Shown here: piece by piece, positions 50,501 to 57,363 of the stretch
Position numbering within the stretch: the stretch's first letter is position 1
Layout: each line of letters begins with the position of its first letter
NCBI GenBank assembly: GCA_903813345.2
Contig: CAIIXF020000003.1
Span: 14,458,931 to 14,522,930, forward strand
Source of the DNA: Owenia fusiformis
Lineage: Eukaryota > Annelida > Polychaeta > Sabellida > Oweniidae
Reading direction: 5' to 3'
Length of the DNA: 64,000 nucleotides
Position numbers and translations under genes: made by a program
Notes under the pieces: model-generated
Seen by the model: the letters and a program-made list of their open reading frames with translations, nothing else
Database searches by the model: none
Told to the model about the DNA's origin: nothing

Positions 50501-53500
50501 TTAGATACATTCTCTTTCTACTTGAGGTACATGTTCATTTTCTTTTTTATTGAGGTACATTCTCTTTTTATTATGGTACATTCTCTTTCTACTTGAAATA
50601 GATTATTTTTCTACTTGAGGTACATTCTCTCTCTCCTAGAGTGCATTCTTTTTCTGCTTGAGATACATTCTTTTTCTGGGAGTATATGTAGACTTAAAAA
50701 TCATATACATATACTCAAATCATATACCCAAATTACCATTACTGTATATGTTTTTCTCACTGATGAATATTTACTTTTAGAGCTGTTTGTCCGACCTTGG
50801 CTTGGTCTCGAACAAATTCAATGATGTATTAGACTTTGGATTCTCACAATTAAGCAGTAATGCAGTCAAACCCCAAGTGAAACCATGGGTGGATAGCTTT
50901 CTGTCAACCAGTCATATGTTAACAGAGGTACGTTATTGGTCAGCTTATAATTTCATCCTGTTCAAACTTATTTAACTCAATTTTTCTCTAAAATTTGAAT
51001 AAACTGTTTTATTTTCTTGAATGTCTGTATAATTTAGAATATTTTCATTATACATTTTTGACTTTATTTCTTGTTGAATTTACTCTTCCACTCAGGGGGG
51101 GAGGTTTCCCAAAGATGACCTTTCGTACCGGCACATTCGGAAACAAATTTTATAACAGGCCTCATTTGCCATTGAAATGGATCTCTAAATGTTCGCTGTT
51201 GTTTTATGAGTATTCTCTACAAGTTTGGATCGAGTAACTTCAATAGTATTACCGTAGTTTTGAAATGATGATGTTGAACTGATGTTAACGCCATTTCCAC
51301 AATTTCAAATTTTACTTTGCGTATGCGCGGCACTGAGAGAGCACATGCTTTTGATTGTTCGTGTGATCACATCCTGCAATTTGATTGGACATCATATAAC
51401 GGGGAATCCCCAAATACGATAGAATACGAAAGAATTATGGGAGCTACTCACTTCTTCTGTCTTCCACTCAGTGAATGAAAATCCATGACAAGAATGAGAG
51501 AGCATTATTTATCAGCTTCTTTAAACTGAGATTTGTAAATGAACTCCATATACTCTTCTATTTTAATCATTTTTGAAGCAAAACATTCCAGAAACGTTCC
51601 AAGTCACTAATCGAATGATGTTTATTTGTTTTAGGATGACTTCTCAAATTTTGAAGCAAATGATCCTTGGGTGCAAACATTTATCGTCAATTTAGATTCC
51701 CTTTTATCAGCATTCAAGGTATGATACTACTATTTTTATACTACATACATAGTTTTTCTGTTTTAAAGTGTACCATTAAAAAGGTATTTTCACTATTTTC
51801 AATATCTTCTCTACATGTATATGTAGAGAAGATAATTAGTAATTAGTTATGGGTGTCAAACAAAAATGACATTGTTGGCAAGTAACATATTTGTTTGTGT
51901 TTGTTTCAGATAATATGCCTATTGTTTTGTTTTCTGTCAGTATTGCTTTGTATTTCAATGATCTACACTCTTTGCTTTGTATTTTACATTTTATGCATAT
52001 TTCTTTGTATTTCACATTGTACATGTATTTCTTTGATCAGTATTACATTGTATGTTCACATTTTTCACCCATTGTTTTTTATATCATCATGTATTTCACA
52101 TGATACACTCATTGCTTTGTTTTTCACATTTTACACTTATTGCTTTGTATTTCACATTTTAAACTTAGTTTTTTGATTTCAAATTTTATACTTTTTACTT
52201 TGTATTTCACATTTTACACTGATTACTTTGTATTTCAGGCATCACTGACAGGGAGTAATTATGACAGACTAGTGAGTGAGTTGACAAATGAAGTGACAGC
52301 TCAACTTGAGAAGGATGTGAAGAAAACAACTTTTAACAGGGTAACTATCTTACCTATACTATTCCCTCTAAGTTGTAGAAACTGAATGTCTTAAAATAAC
52401 AATAATGTTGAAATGGCTTTTATGTCACCACTGAAATGTAGTGACATCACCATAAAGTGGTGACATATTGTAATGGTCTCAGTTTTTTGTGATCGGTAGT
52501 TGGCGATCGGCGGTTGGTGTCTGTAACAAATGTTTTGCATGTTTTTTTGTTTTTTTATTTGTTTTTGTTTTTTTTAAATTTTTTTATTTCAGAGAAGAAA
52601 AAAACATGTAAAGCAATTGCAAAAAACAATTACAATACTACATGGTAAACGTACATTTTGAAATGTTTTGCATGTGAATGCATTGTCTACTTCTGTTTTA
52701 CAGTTGAAGGGATTTCAAAAAAACTTAAACAACTCTGTTCACAAGATGATTGAATGTTTCAGAGTAAGAAAGTGTTATGATTTTATGCTTTTGTTTGTCT
52801 TTTAGCTTGGGGGCTTACAATTTGACAAAGATCTGAGGTCACTAGTGGGATATCTGACAAGTGTAACCACGTGGACAATACGTGACAAGTTTGCACGTCT
52901 TACACAGATGGCAACCATATTGAATCTTGAACGGGTAAGTACCTCGACGGGATAAACAAAATATTCCTCAGGCACTCACTATCCAACATTTTGTTGTATA
53001 CCTCAAAATCATCAAGATTATACAAGTGAAACATTTATATTAATTTAAATCCCATTGAGCATAGGGAACATGTATAAAAGATGAGTCGAATACGCCAAGT
53101 AAAGAGATTTTTAATTGGTGTATTTGACTTCAATTTTTATACATGTTCCCGAGGCCTATGCCATTGGGGTCAGTTTCTCAGTTCTAATATCTCAAAATAA
53201 TACAGCAAATTACCTTCCAGAAGTCTGAAGTATTTTTGACAAATCCTTTATTGACATCTTTAGTCTCGTATAAAATATATTGACCCCTTTTTCTCTTTCC
53301 GGGGTATGCAGAGGAGAGTTAACATGGGCTCGAAGCAAGACTTTCATCTTTCATTGTTTTTCTATCTTTTGGTTGCATTTTTATGTCCTTTAATTGACCA
53401 TTTTTGTTTTATTCCAGGTTAGTGAAATATTGGACTATTGGGGTGCCAACTCAGGCCCACTGACCTGGCGTCTTACCCCTAATGAGGTACGCCAAGTGCT

Positions 53501-53552
53501 AGCACTCAGAAATGACTTTAGAAATGAGGACATACGGAGATTGAAACTGTGA
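20565..53552 (+). CDS. COG4: Conserved oligomeric Golgi complex subunit 4, complete, 19 exons
   Basis: Lobe-A subunit of the COG tethering complex for retrograde intra-Golgi vesicles. Exons: 20565-20678, 21896-21978, 22637-22751, 22984-23106, 29634-29758, 30067-30187, 31094-31250, 31827-31986, 32209-32305, 48075-48117, 48431-48549, 48901-48986, 49546-49765, 50364-50483, 50781-50927, 51635-51718, 52239-52340, 52806-52934, 53418-53552. They join in frame to 2280 nt (759 aa; human about 785). Hallmarks: [46 protein letters not shown] and the C-terminal [19 protein letters not shown]. The start is the first ATG, inside a YY1-like site. Exon 10 (48075-48117) is a 43-nt micro-exon in a poorly conserved linker and is the least certain. 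Introns 4 (6.5 kb) and 9 (15.8 kb) contain nested intronless genes and transposon remnants. Confidence 0.96.
21511..21737 (-). mobile_element. tRNA-derived SINE-like element
   Basis: Minus strand reads GGCCGAATCGGTAGAGTG (A-box-like, near 21645-21662), then GGGTTCAATTCCC (B box, 21607-21620), with tRNA-like spacing. The acceptor and T stems are incomplete, so it is not a working tRNA. The outer ends CATGTGTAACGA and TCATTACACATG are inverted. In COG4 intron 1. Confidence 0.6.
22117..22365. mobile_element. 250-bp MITE in COG4 intron 2
   Basis: Inverted ends ATATAAGAAGAGGAGGGAAA and GTTTCTCCTCCTCTTTCATA. No coding capacity. A short tandem duplication (GAGAGAAATATTTAATCATA) lies just to its left. 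Confidence 0.6.
23113..23395. mobile_element. ACAGTAAAACC-type MITE remnant
   Basis: Begins 6 nt after the COG4 exon 4 donor with ACAGTAAAACCTTTGTTAGT and GGAACATCC, and ends around GGTGTTCCATTTTAAAG. Related by its left end to the element at 41207-42424. The right end is decayed. Confidence 0.4.
24982..26424 (+). CDS. Galactose-3-O-sulfotransferase-like protein, intronless, nested in COG4 intron 4
   Basis: Predicted Golgi type II enzyme that transfers sulfate from PAPS to the 3-hydroxyl of galactose on glycans or glycolipids (Gal3ST family). The first in-frame ATG is 24982 (the upstream in-frame codon is TTG), giving 480 aa. Residues about 8-24 form a signal anchor ([19 protein letters not shown]). 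A charged, low-complexity stem follows to about residue 130. The 5'-phosphosulfate-binding loop is [12 protein letters not shown] near residue 146, and a 3'-phosphate-binding segment [13 protein letters not shown] starts near 224. There are several N-x-S/T sites. The last 16 codons and the stop lie in the terminal repeat of a mariner-like element (26381-27115), so the tail is not ancestral. The gene has the same orientation as COG4. Family call is firm; acceptor specificity cannot be read. Confidence 0.85.
   Translation: MMRKDKMIIIIVGVCLSNLIFYWNFVHKYNQRKKHMSDQKEHDLMKIYTAYDDKKWNDNDDNHEDAKNHDGNANFKMLNDSRIDNRTRKQNFGESDQTTTMTNITFNEKLEKSLKYVAPKKKDSVTIVGVHPNMSSREPQKNVFFMKLHKVGSSTVQSIFLRFADNNNLNIAIPRNGYTMGYPMPFSLKYVVSSAGLYSVLCHHIRYNRHVHDIMQHDTKFVTMIRHPVEQFISAFRQFGLGRCYPGVKTVNDFARIVPGNYSAKNCVVFTQNFMLYDFGVEPRDITNKTVIMDKISEIDNDFHFVMLTEYFDESLILLRDLLNWTTTDILYFNKMKFTSAIKKDNISQDTRDILQYKWLSGDMMLYEYFNKTFWQKAKQYGSDKLKTEVQNFRKTQKILFEFCVSDVVPGNEIQDDDLKNLYFDPYLLGYNLNQAAKKIKLCEQLATPEIPFTMKLKKKMKLLGYTGCSNKNCTNTNMQ
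26381..27115. mobile_element. Mariner-like MITE inserted into the 3' end of the sulfotransferase gene
   Basis: Flanked by TA on both sides (26379-26380 and 27116-27117). Ends CAGGGTGTTCCAACAAAAAC and, inverted, CTGGGTGTTCCAAGAAAAAC. No transposase. Its 5' end supplies the final codons and stop of the overlapping sulfotransferase ORF. A hAT-like MITE (26485-26850) is nested inside. Confidence 0.8.
26485..26850. mobile_element. hAT-like MITE nested in the mariner-like MITE
   Basis: Perfect 8-bp target duplication TCAATTAC (26477-26484 and 26851-26858). Inverted ends TAGAGGTGTCACGGA and TAGAGATGTCAAGGA. 366 bp, non-coding. The size and duplication length fit the hAT superfamily. Confidence 0.85.
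28070..28317. mobile_element. 248-bp MITE
   Basis: Inverted ends CGTCCCATTATATCCACATT and AATGTGGAAATAATGGGACG, with the inner GTTATAACT paired too. COG4 intron 4. Confidence 0.7.
28421..29546. mobile_element. Decayed Tc1/mariner element with long inverted ends
   Basis: Inverted ends of roughly 330 bp (28421-28765 and 29190-29546), tips GTGGCCAAAAAAACCAATAC and, inverted, GTGGGCCAAAAAAAACCAAT. The short interior still translates, plus strand, to the C-terminal catalytic part of a transposase (FQQDIASYH, then [14 protein letters not shown] and HLEEMG) with stops and a missing N-terminal half. COG4 intron 4. Confidence 0.75.
30347..30643. mobile_element. TTTAATTTGG MITE
   Basis: Inverted ends ATTTGTCTTTAATTTGG and CCAAATTAAAGACAAAT, COG4 intron 6. 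A related end occurs at about 37289-37305 in intron 9. Confidence 0.6.
30894..30966. mobile_element. Short foldback MITE
   Basis: About 70 bp, nearly all inverted: AGGGGTGTAGCCAG and GGGGGGTGCGAT against ATCGCACCCCCTGGCTACG. A relative (CCCATAGCCAGGAGGGGG) begins about 33881. Confidence 0.55.
31244..31700. repeat. Splice-donor-derived tandem repeat, COG4 intron 7
   Basis: Five units of about 95-125 bp. The first begins with the end of exon 7 and its donor (CTATG-GTCAG at 31247-31256). Later units start at about 31367, 31461, 31555 and 31664 with CTATGGTCAG or decayed forms. The first three downstream boxes CCCATAATGCACTTG with (A)GCAGA (31288, 31390, 31487) make this the COG4 home of the bipartite motif; the fourth is degenerate. 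Confidence 0.75.
32306..37497. other. 5' part of the giant COG4 intron 9: element remnants only
   Basis: No gene recognised. Visible items: the end of a TGTCACC MITE (32799-32830), a triple CTGTCACACTTAG repeat (33000), a GCCAGGAGGGGG-type element (33881-34080), the element at 35018-35790, a CAGTGATCTCCC MITE (36437-36545) and a TTTAATTTGG fragment near 37230-37305. Confidence 0.5.
35018..35790. mobile_element. Element with ATCCCAACGAAC ends
   Basis: Inverted ends ATCCCAACGAAC (35018) and GTTCGTTGGGAT. Near the left end a CCGTCCGT/CAGTCAGTCAGT microsatellite is followed by AAGATAACTCGAATACTAGT. The interior has three related segments with CAAAATGGC and TATTATACTCAAAT. No open frame. Confidence 0.6.
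37498..38622 (-). CDS. DUF1647-type glycosyltransferase-like type II membrane protein, copy 1, nested in COG4 intron 9
   Basis: Intronless, 374 aa from the ATG at 38620-38622. An in-frame TTG further upstream is not used as start, because the paralogue at 40031 begins with the equivalent ATG and a similar basic N-terminus. The protein has a basic cytosolic tail ([16 protein letters not shown]), one membrane anchor (about residues 20-38), a helical stem, then a globular domain from about residue 112 ([16 protein letters not shown]). Motifs include [28 protein letters not shown] and [15 protein letters not shown], where SDAGS occupies the place of a GT-A DxD-like metal motif. This matches the DUF1647 family as I know it; no enzymatic activity is established. 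It is antisense to COG4 and divergent from copy 2, 1.4 kb away. Confidence 0.82.
   Translation of the reverse strand: MKLKLRYFGRRSVYRKTNILYGSIFSVILFLILTLYMNSKHLPDITRNDLHVIDEFNRATTQLEQSHQERQKIIRETEDLESVNAQLNETQADIILNLGKSNQSTTTTETFKTSDVKIVTAANNAYFTGLKEFVASVHFWDPNTTIIVYDLGLQPQQKKEAESWCNVQVNPLPESIPDHIRNESRKRYTWKPLILQDAVTKYGAIFYSDAGSVIRGPLEPIKKLIIADGHFFVQGQDMDMTKLLHEGMCRYFKVNKKMLKGKYSFAGNTQGYVRGGLAEKHILHPLVKCAISPECITPPGSSLKNHRFDQSALSVIIYMSSIVVQPHTEFLAASSNQLNSNPFLPSSKLVWTSRQRSRSYSKGICVNPIQSSLH
39863..39894. repeat. Perfect 32-bp palindrome upstream of DUF1647 copy 2
   Basis: 15-bp arms CATGGGCTTTCAACT around AG. Half-arm sequence GAAAGCCCATGA recurs at about 54678 and 61830. No T-run follows, so it is not a Pol III terminator. 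Confidence 0.6.
40031..41134 (+). CDS. DUF1647-type glycosyltransferase-like type II membrane protein, copy 2, nested in COG4 intron 9
   Basis: Intronless, 367 aa, from ATG 40031 to TGA ending at 41134. Layout is as in copy 1: basic tail ([16 protein letters not shown]), anchor ([20 protein letters not shown]), a helical stem with many Q, E, D and N residues, then the globular domain from about residue 113 ([20 protein letters not shown]) with [19 protein letters not shown] and [12 protein letters not shown]. The domain is nearly colinear with copies 1 and 3, while the stem has diverged, which fits duplicated Golgi enzymes. It lies in COG4 sense orientation. A perfect 32-bp palindrome sits at 39863-39894, about 140 bp upstream of the ATG. 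Substrate unknown. Confidence 0.82.
   Translation: MRFKGKHHLRRYIYRKMGILFTSMLSILFLITLDIYFRHLPDIKQNDVSIIDGFHRRLPKQDNNEEQIPMPHIEDLKLIKGQLNDLQADILDLKKSNKSSTAMNETFKTSDIKIVTAANNAYFSGLKEFVASVHFWDPNTTIVLYDLGLQPEQKKEAKSWCNVQVNPLPESTPDHIRNESRKRYTWKPLIIQDAVTKYGAIFFSDAGSVIRGPLEPIKKLIIADGHFFAQGQDMDMTRLLHEGMCRYFKVNKTLLKGKYSFAGGIHGYVRGGLAEKHILSPLVECAITPECFTPAGSSLRNHRYDQSALSVIIYTSSITVQPHTEFLAASSKQLNPNPFLPSSKIVWTSRQMSQSYSKGICVRPKQS
41207..42424. mobile_element. ACAGTAAAACC-family element
   Basis: Ends ACAGTAAAATCC, then CTGTCTAATCCCAACACC, and right end, inverted, ACAGTAAAACCTGTCTAATC, then CGAACACC. The interior is non-coding with repeated GGATTAAGAGAAAGG segments. A smaller sibling is at 45824-45979. Confidence 0.65.
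42500..42790 (-). pseudogene. Decayed fragment of a retroelement-associated ORF
   Basis: Minus-strand translation reads [18 protein letters not shown], then [39 protein letters not shown] and [20 protein letters not shown]. This resembles the tail of a widespread invertebrate and fish repeat-associated protein with the pattern DLQVDL, TTLRPDIV, ELTVPWEDR, ERKxxKY and CRERGW. The core is shortened (a residue is missing in ELVPW) and the C-terminal glycine-rich end is lost, so I call it a fragment. It lies in COG4 intron 9, just beyond the element ending near 42424. The match is from memory of the pattern and not from a search. Confidence 0.4.
43204..43812. mobile_element. MITE with arms of over 200 bp
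   Basis: Arms 43204 to about 43445 and about 43595-43812 are inverted copies, including TTAAAGGAACGTTCCTGG, GATGTCATCGACTCTCAACT and CATATTTAGCAAAACA. 609 bp, non-coding, COG4 intron 9. Confidence 0.75.
43813..45823. other. COG4 intron 9, unassigned stretch
   Basis: I see no gene. It contains a small hairpin (GGGGAATCC/GGTTTCCCC, 44779-44810) and, at about 45550-45680, a decayed TGTCACC-element piece with GGCGGTTGGTGGTTGGCG. Confidence 0.5.
45824..45979. mobile_element. Short ACAGTAAAACC-family MITE
   Basis: Left GTGAAACCTGTATGTTCAGA with ACACC; right GGCGTTCGGATTAGACAGGT. Same end pattern as 41207-42424. Directly abuts the next element. Confidence 0.55.
45984..47813. mobile_element. 1.8-kb TGTCACC-family element carrying a satellite
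   Basis: Left end ATGTCACCACCAAAAGTGGT, right end GGTGGTGACATTTTGTCATG. After the left end come four tandem GGCGTCCGGCGGTT units (46047-46105), then the satellite at 46190-47690. Deletion derivatives are at 6041-6164, 13919-14012, 49811-49880 and 52420-52535. Non-coding. Confidence 0.75.
46190..47690. repeat. 11-copy satellite rich in AGGTCA half-sites
   Basis: Period about 125-150 bp. Each unit has TTGACCTTCAATGACCTTCT, CAAGGTCAAAAAAGGTC, ACTTGCTTCAAATTGACTAA, a T-run, and CATCTACATGTTCTCAGAAA. Units begin (GACCTTCAATGACC) near 46226, 46350, 46497, 46632, 46776, 46927, 47066, 47198, 47333, 47472 and 47606. Confidence 0.85.
48118..48330. repeat. COG4: Tandem repeat starting at the COG4 exon 10 donor
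   Basis: Units of about 22-32 bp based on TATTGAGTATGATTTT and CAAATTTGAG, beginning at the donor GTAAGTATTTTGAGTA (48118) and continuing for about 210 bp. Confidence 0.65.
50472..50685. repeat. COG4: Tandem repeat copied from the COG4 exon 14 donor
   Basis: The real junction is ACTTGAG-GTACATTCTTTT (50477-50495). Downstream come about eight imperfect copies of a 22-30-bp unit, several keeping ACTTGAGGTACATTCTCT or TTGAGGTACA, each a potential decoy donor. Confidence 0.75.
51885..52238. repeat. COG4: Tandem repeat copied from the COG4 exon 17 acceptor region
   Basis: A dozen or so imperfect units of about 24-28 bp, ACTTTGTATTTCACATTTTA with variants, ending in the real polypyrimidine tract and acceptor TACTTTGTATTTCAG (52238). 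Confidence 0.7.
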
Positions 53553-54510
53553 TTATTAGAAATCACTACAGAGTAATATACACCCAGTTTTGATGCTAGT
53601 GAGATAGTAACCCTAAGATCTTAATGACCCCAAAAGTGGCCATCGTGGTCTTTTTATTATGGGAGTGTGAATAAAAAAATTATGCTAACAACTTTAAAAG
53701 GCATAAAATTCTGTGATGGCAGTGTGATTGCAGAATCCTTATTGGGTGGCTGAATTTCAGGAACCAAATCTGATTGGGTAAGGCATGATCAAATGTGTTC
53801 TATCCACAGCAAGGATTTTCATCATAAGTTTAGGGTGACAGAAAGTGTATTCAGAAAAGGATGGCAGGGCAGTCAACCGGGGTAAAAGGGTAGGAGGGCC
53901 TATTAATTTATGGTCCTACTCTCCATTGATTTATATGGTGACCTCTTTCCCTTATTATCTCATACACAATCAGGGCCAGTAAGGGCCTTTAAAAAGGGGG
54001 ACCCTTATCCCTGGGGGACCATAATTTCTTTCACACTGGTTTATATCAATATTTACATGTGAACTGCAATGCTGCCATCTTTATTATGGAAGAGCTTTAT
54101 AACACTTCAAAACCTTTGAAATAGACCTTTTCCTATAAACCCTGTCACTTTTTGGTTGATCAAAGAAGCTGAGATCAATAACTTTAATTGTGACTTCACT
54201 CTGGGGGGGGGTGCTACAAAGATTTTAAAACGTGCACCTTGGCCCCCCGGAGTTGCTATGGTATATCAATCTAGCCAATGTAGTATAGCATCTCTGATGT
54301 AGCATAGCACCTTTGATGTACCAAAAGGAGGCAGGGTTTATGGGAAATGTCTATTGGATTATAATTGTTGGGCTATTAGTTGTTCTAGGACTTCGGGTTG
54401 GGCTTCAAAATACTATTTTTGTATTAATGTAATACTTTGATGTATTTTACTAGTCCCAGATTACATCAAATAAAGAAGGAATAAATATTCTAAATATTTT
54501 TTCGTTTAAT
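53553..54510 (+). other. COG4: COG4 3' UTR
   Basis: From the TGA to just past the double AATAAA. No other structure noted apart from a G-run (54204-54211) and a direct repeat TGATGTA, then GCATAGCACC, at 54295-54320. Confidence 0.5.
54469..54485 (+). terminator. COG4: COG4 polyadenylation signals
   Basis: Two AATAAA hexamers, 54469-54474 and 54480-54485, about 920 nt after the COG4 stop, imply a 3' UTR of about 0.95 kb (53553 to about 54505). No earlier AATAAA was noticed in this stretch. Confidence 0.6.
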
Positions 54511-56268
54511 TTCATAGTTTTTATCAAGCTGTATCATATAATCATGTTGCATATCAATTTGTAAGCTGACTAGCTATTTGAATGATATTGCTACTTATCA
54601 TGGAACAGCTGTTTATAAATAGCCTAAATCTAATGAAGGAAAAGTAATGTCTCTATTTATTTTCATGAATATATCTGTTGAAAGCCCATGATATAATAAA
54701 GGAGTTTCTATATAGCTTTAGAAATCTTGCTAATTCTCATTTTTGTGAGATTTAAAGAGATTTGCACATTAAACCTCTAATGACTCACTTTTCCTCCCGT
54801 TTAATAGCATATTAGAATTCAGTGAAACGTTTTCTACAATAATAACTTTGATTTATACAGTTTTGTCATTTAAATAGTTTTCCATGACTTTTTTAAAAAA
54901 CATGAGCCAAATCTCCATTGATGCAATGTTAAAATGTTTAAAAACCTTGGTTTATTCGTTTAACCTCTTGACTACCTGGAGTGACGAGATTTCTCGTCAC
55001 CTCAGAAATGACCTTGAAACCCAGAGTGACGAGAAAATCCGTCACAATTTTTTTCACTATTTCGCTCTTATTTGAACAATTTTCGACCAATTTACACAAA
55101 ACTTGTTTTAAAATGTGTAGAAATGATCTCTGCTGACTAATTTCACTAAGTCGAGCATCTAAAATTGTATACGTATATAGTTACATGTCAAAAGGTGGCA
55201 AAAATGAAAAATTCTCTGGCTTTTTTCATGATTACTCACAATATGCACATTGTCAGAGTCATCCCATAGCCGGCCATTCCAGTTTCAGACAGAATCAACC
55301 AACATGTACTCTTTTTCAAGAATCATTAAATTAAATGACTATTACAAGTTTCTAACACATAATTCAATGGCAGTCTTGCCCAAGCAAAACAAAAAATAAA
55401 CAAGGGAGACATCAGCTTATTCAGTCATATAGAAACTGCTTTCAATTTCTAGATTCCAGAGAACAGTTATGTTACATATTCAAGGTGTACGTTTTCCTAT
55501 GCAAAAGTTTCGATTTATGATTAATATTATTTTTATTTTCCTTTCTAATGCAATACTGGGAGATTTATGAGAGATATGATTACCAATCAATATGTCAAGG
55601 GAATCAATCAAATATCCCCATTGAAATAATTTGAAATTGAAAAAATGTCACAGTTCATGATCATCGCCATTGTGGAATTTTTGTATGAATTCACATATTT
55701 AATTGATTTTTTGCATTGCAATATAAAACCATTATCAACCTTGAACATGAAGAATTTAATGTATCAATTGATATGGTTATAAGCTAACATATATCTTTAA
55801 ATGAGCTCTACACTCCCCTTCACAAGTTTGGCAACCTTTTTACCCAGAAGGCTTGCGTGTTTAAGCCCCTCTTCGTTTGTATTTTTATCTTCATAACCCG
55901 CAAGGAAAAACTGATAATGGAAGCGAATGTGTAACGCCTTTATTTACTTTACCTCCAGTTTTTCAATTTTTTCTTGAATAACAAAAGGTCGAAAATTGAT
56001 GACAAAGGAGCACGTAGTTTATCGCAAATACTTTCAAACGATTCTAACTTGAATTATGAATATTTTCTGATCATGAACATGGGTGTATCTTTTAGATCCA
56101 TTCATTATCTTCAAGAAAAGTATATATATTGATAATTTAGTTAATCAGACCTAAGTGATATTGAAGGGCAAATGTTGACCTAAAGGATGAGTCTGGGAAT
56201 GAGTCTGGGTATCGACTTAGAAAATATTGAAAATTGTAATGTCTGAAAAACCAACTCAATCGCACATA

Positions 56269-57361
56269 CGAGGGGTGATCCAAAAGTCTTGGACGCCCCG
56301 CTCTAACTTTGCTATTTTCCAATATAATTACATGAAACTTTCAGATAATAAAGATCAACATCTTAACAACTTTGTGTATAAGTTTCAACAGAAACTAATA
56401 TATTTTAGCTACTTTTCTAAATATTTTTTGATACCGGGTCCCTGCTACCCGGAACGGTATTCAAATATAGCAAATCACGGCACAACTGTTATAATATGGC
56501 AAATACTTTAATTGCAGGTGCACAACCTAACACCAGTCATGATATGAGTGAATTTCCGATTTTCAGTCTGAGTGTCATCTGCCATCATCATCTTCACATA
56601 TTAAGACCTACTTTTCAACATATTTTCCACGAATTTGAACACATTTTTCATACCGCTTTACCAATGAATGAAAGACATTTATGAAACGGCCATTGCCTTT
56701 GTGATATAAATGCTGCTGGAGTGCCAATCCAAACCTCATCCAATGAGTAAAAAACATTTTCTTTCAACCCTCCTTTCAACTTGGAGAAAAGGAAGAAAAT
56801 CACACGGAGCCATATCTAGACTGTATCGTGCATATGGTAGCTGCTCAATGTCAATAATAGTGAAAATATATTGTAGTATTCTTTGTTCCACTTTGATTTC
56901 TTTCATGTTCTGCATTTCAGCAGCCATCTTGGAGCAAAACTGACACCAGAATGAGGGTTGATTGTCTGATGTCATTTTCTTAGAACTTGACATATACGGC
57001 CATTGCCATATGTGACATTATGATTAAAATACAATTAATTGGTTGCCTAGTAACAAAGGAAGTAAACTAACATGGTTTAACATTCAAAATTTAAGGAAAG
57101 ATAGTGGTCAAGACTTGCAAAACAAGACAAATAGTGGCAACATTTAAGGCTGAAAGTTGCCATGTGCAAATACCGTTCCGGGTGGCAGGGTCACTATATT
57201 AATAACTATCTAGAAAACTACATAAAATATATCATTTTAGCATGAAATTAATACACAAAGTAGTTAGGTTGTTGGTCTTTATTATTGGAAAGTTTGAAGT
57301 AATTTTATCAAAAACCAACAAAATTAGAGCAGGACGTCCAAGACTTTTGGATCACCCCTCG
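56269..57361. mobile_element. Decayed mariner element
   Basis: TA on both sides (56267-56268, 57362-57363). Ends CGAGGGGTGATCCAAAAGTC and, inverted, the same 20 bases. Minus-strand interior reads YSLDMAPCDFLPFLQVERRV near 56790-56850, the mariner pattern YSPDLAPCDFFLFPKLK, with the rest of the transposase broken. An inner inverted pair ACCCGGAACGGTATT/AATACCGTTCCGGGT (56446-56462 and 57168-57184) marks a second nested unit. Confidence 0.8.
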
Positions 57362-57363
57362 TA

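Noticed and set aside
52704-52763. Extra COG4 exon between exons 17 and 18
   Set aside because: There is an acceptor-like TTTTACAG and a donor-like GTAAGA, but the segment has an in-frame stop and exons 17 and 18 join perfectly without it.
54960-55040. piggyBac-type end (GAGTGACGAGA and TCTCGTCAC repeats)
   Set aside because: Suggestive repeats, but I could not find a convincing partner end or transposase.
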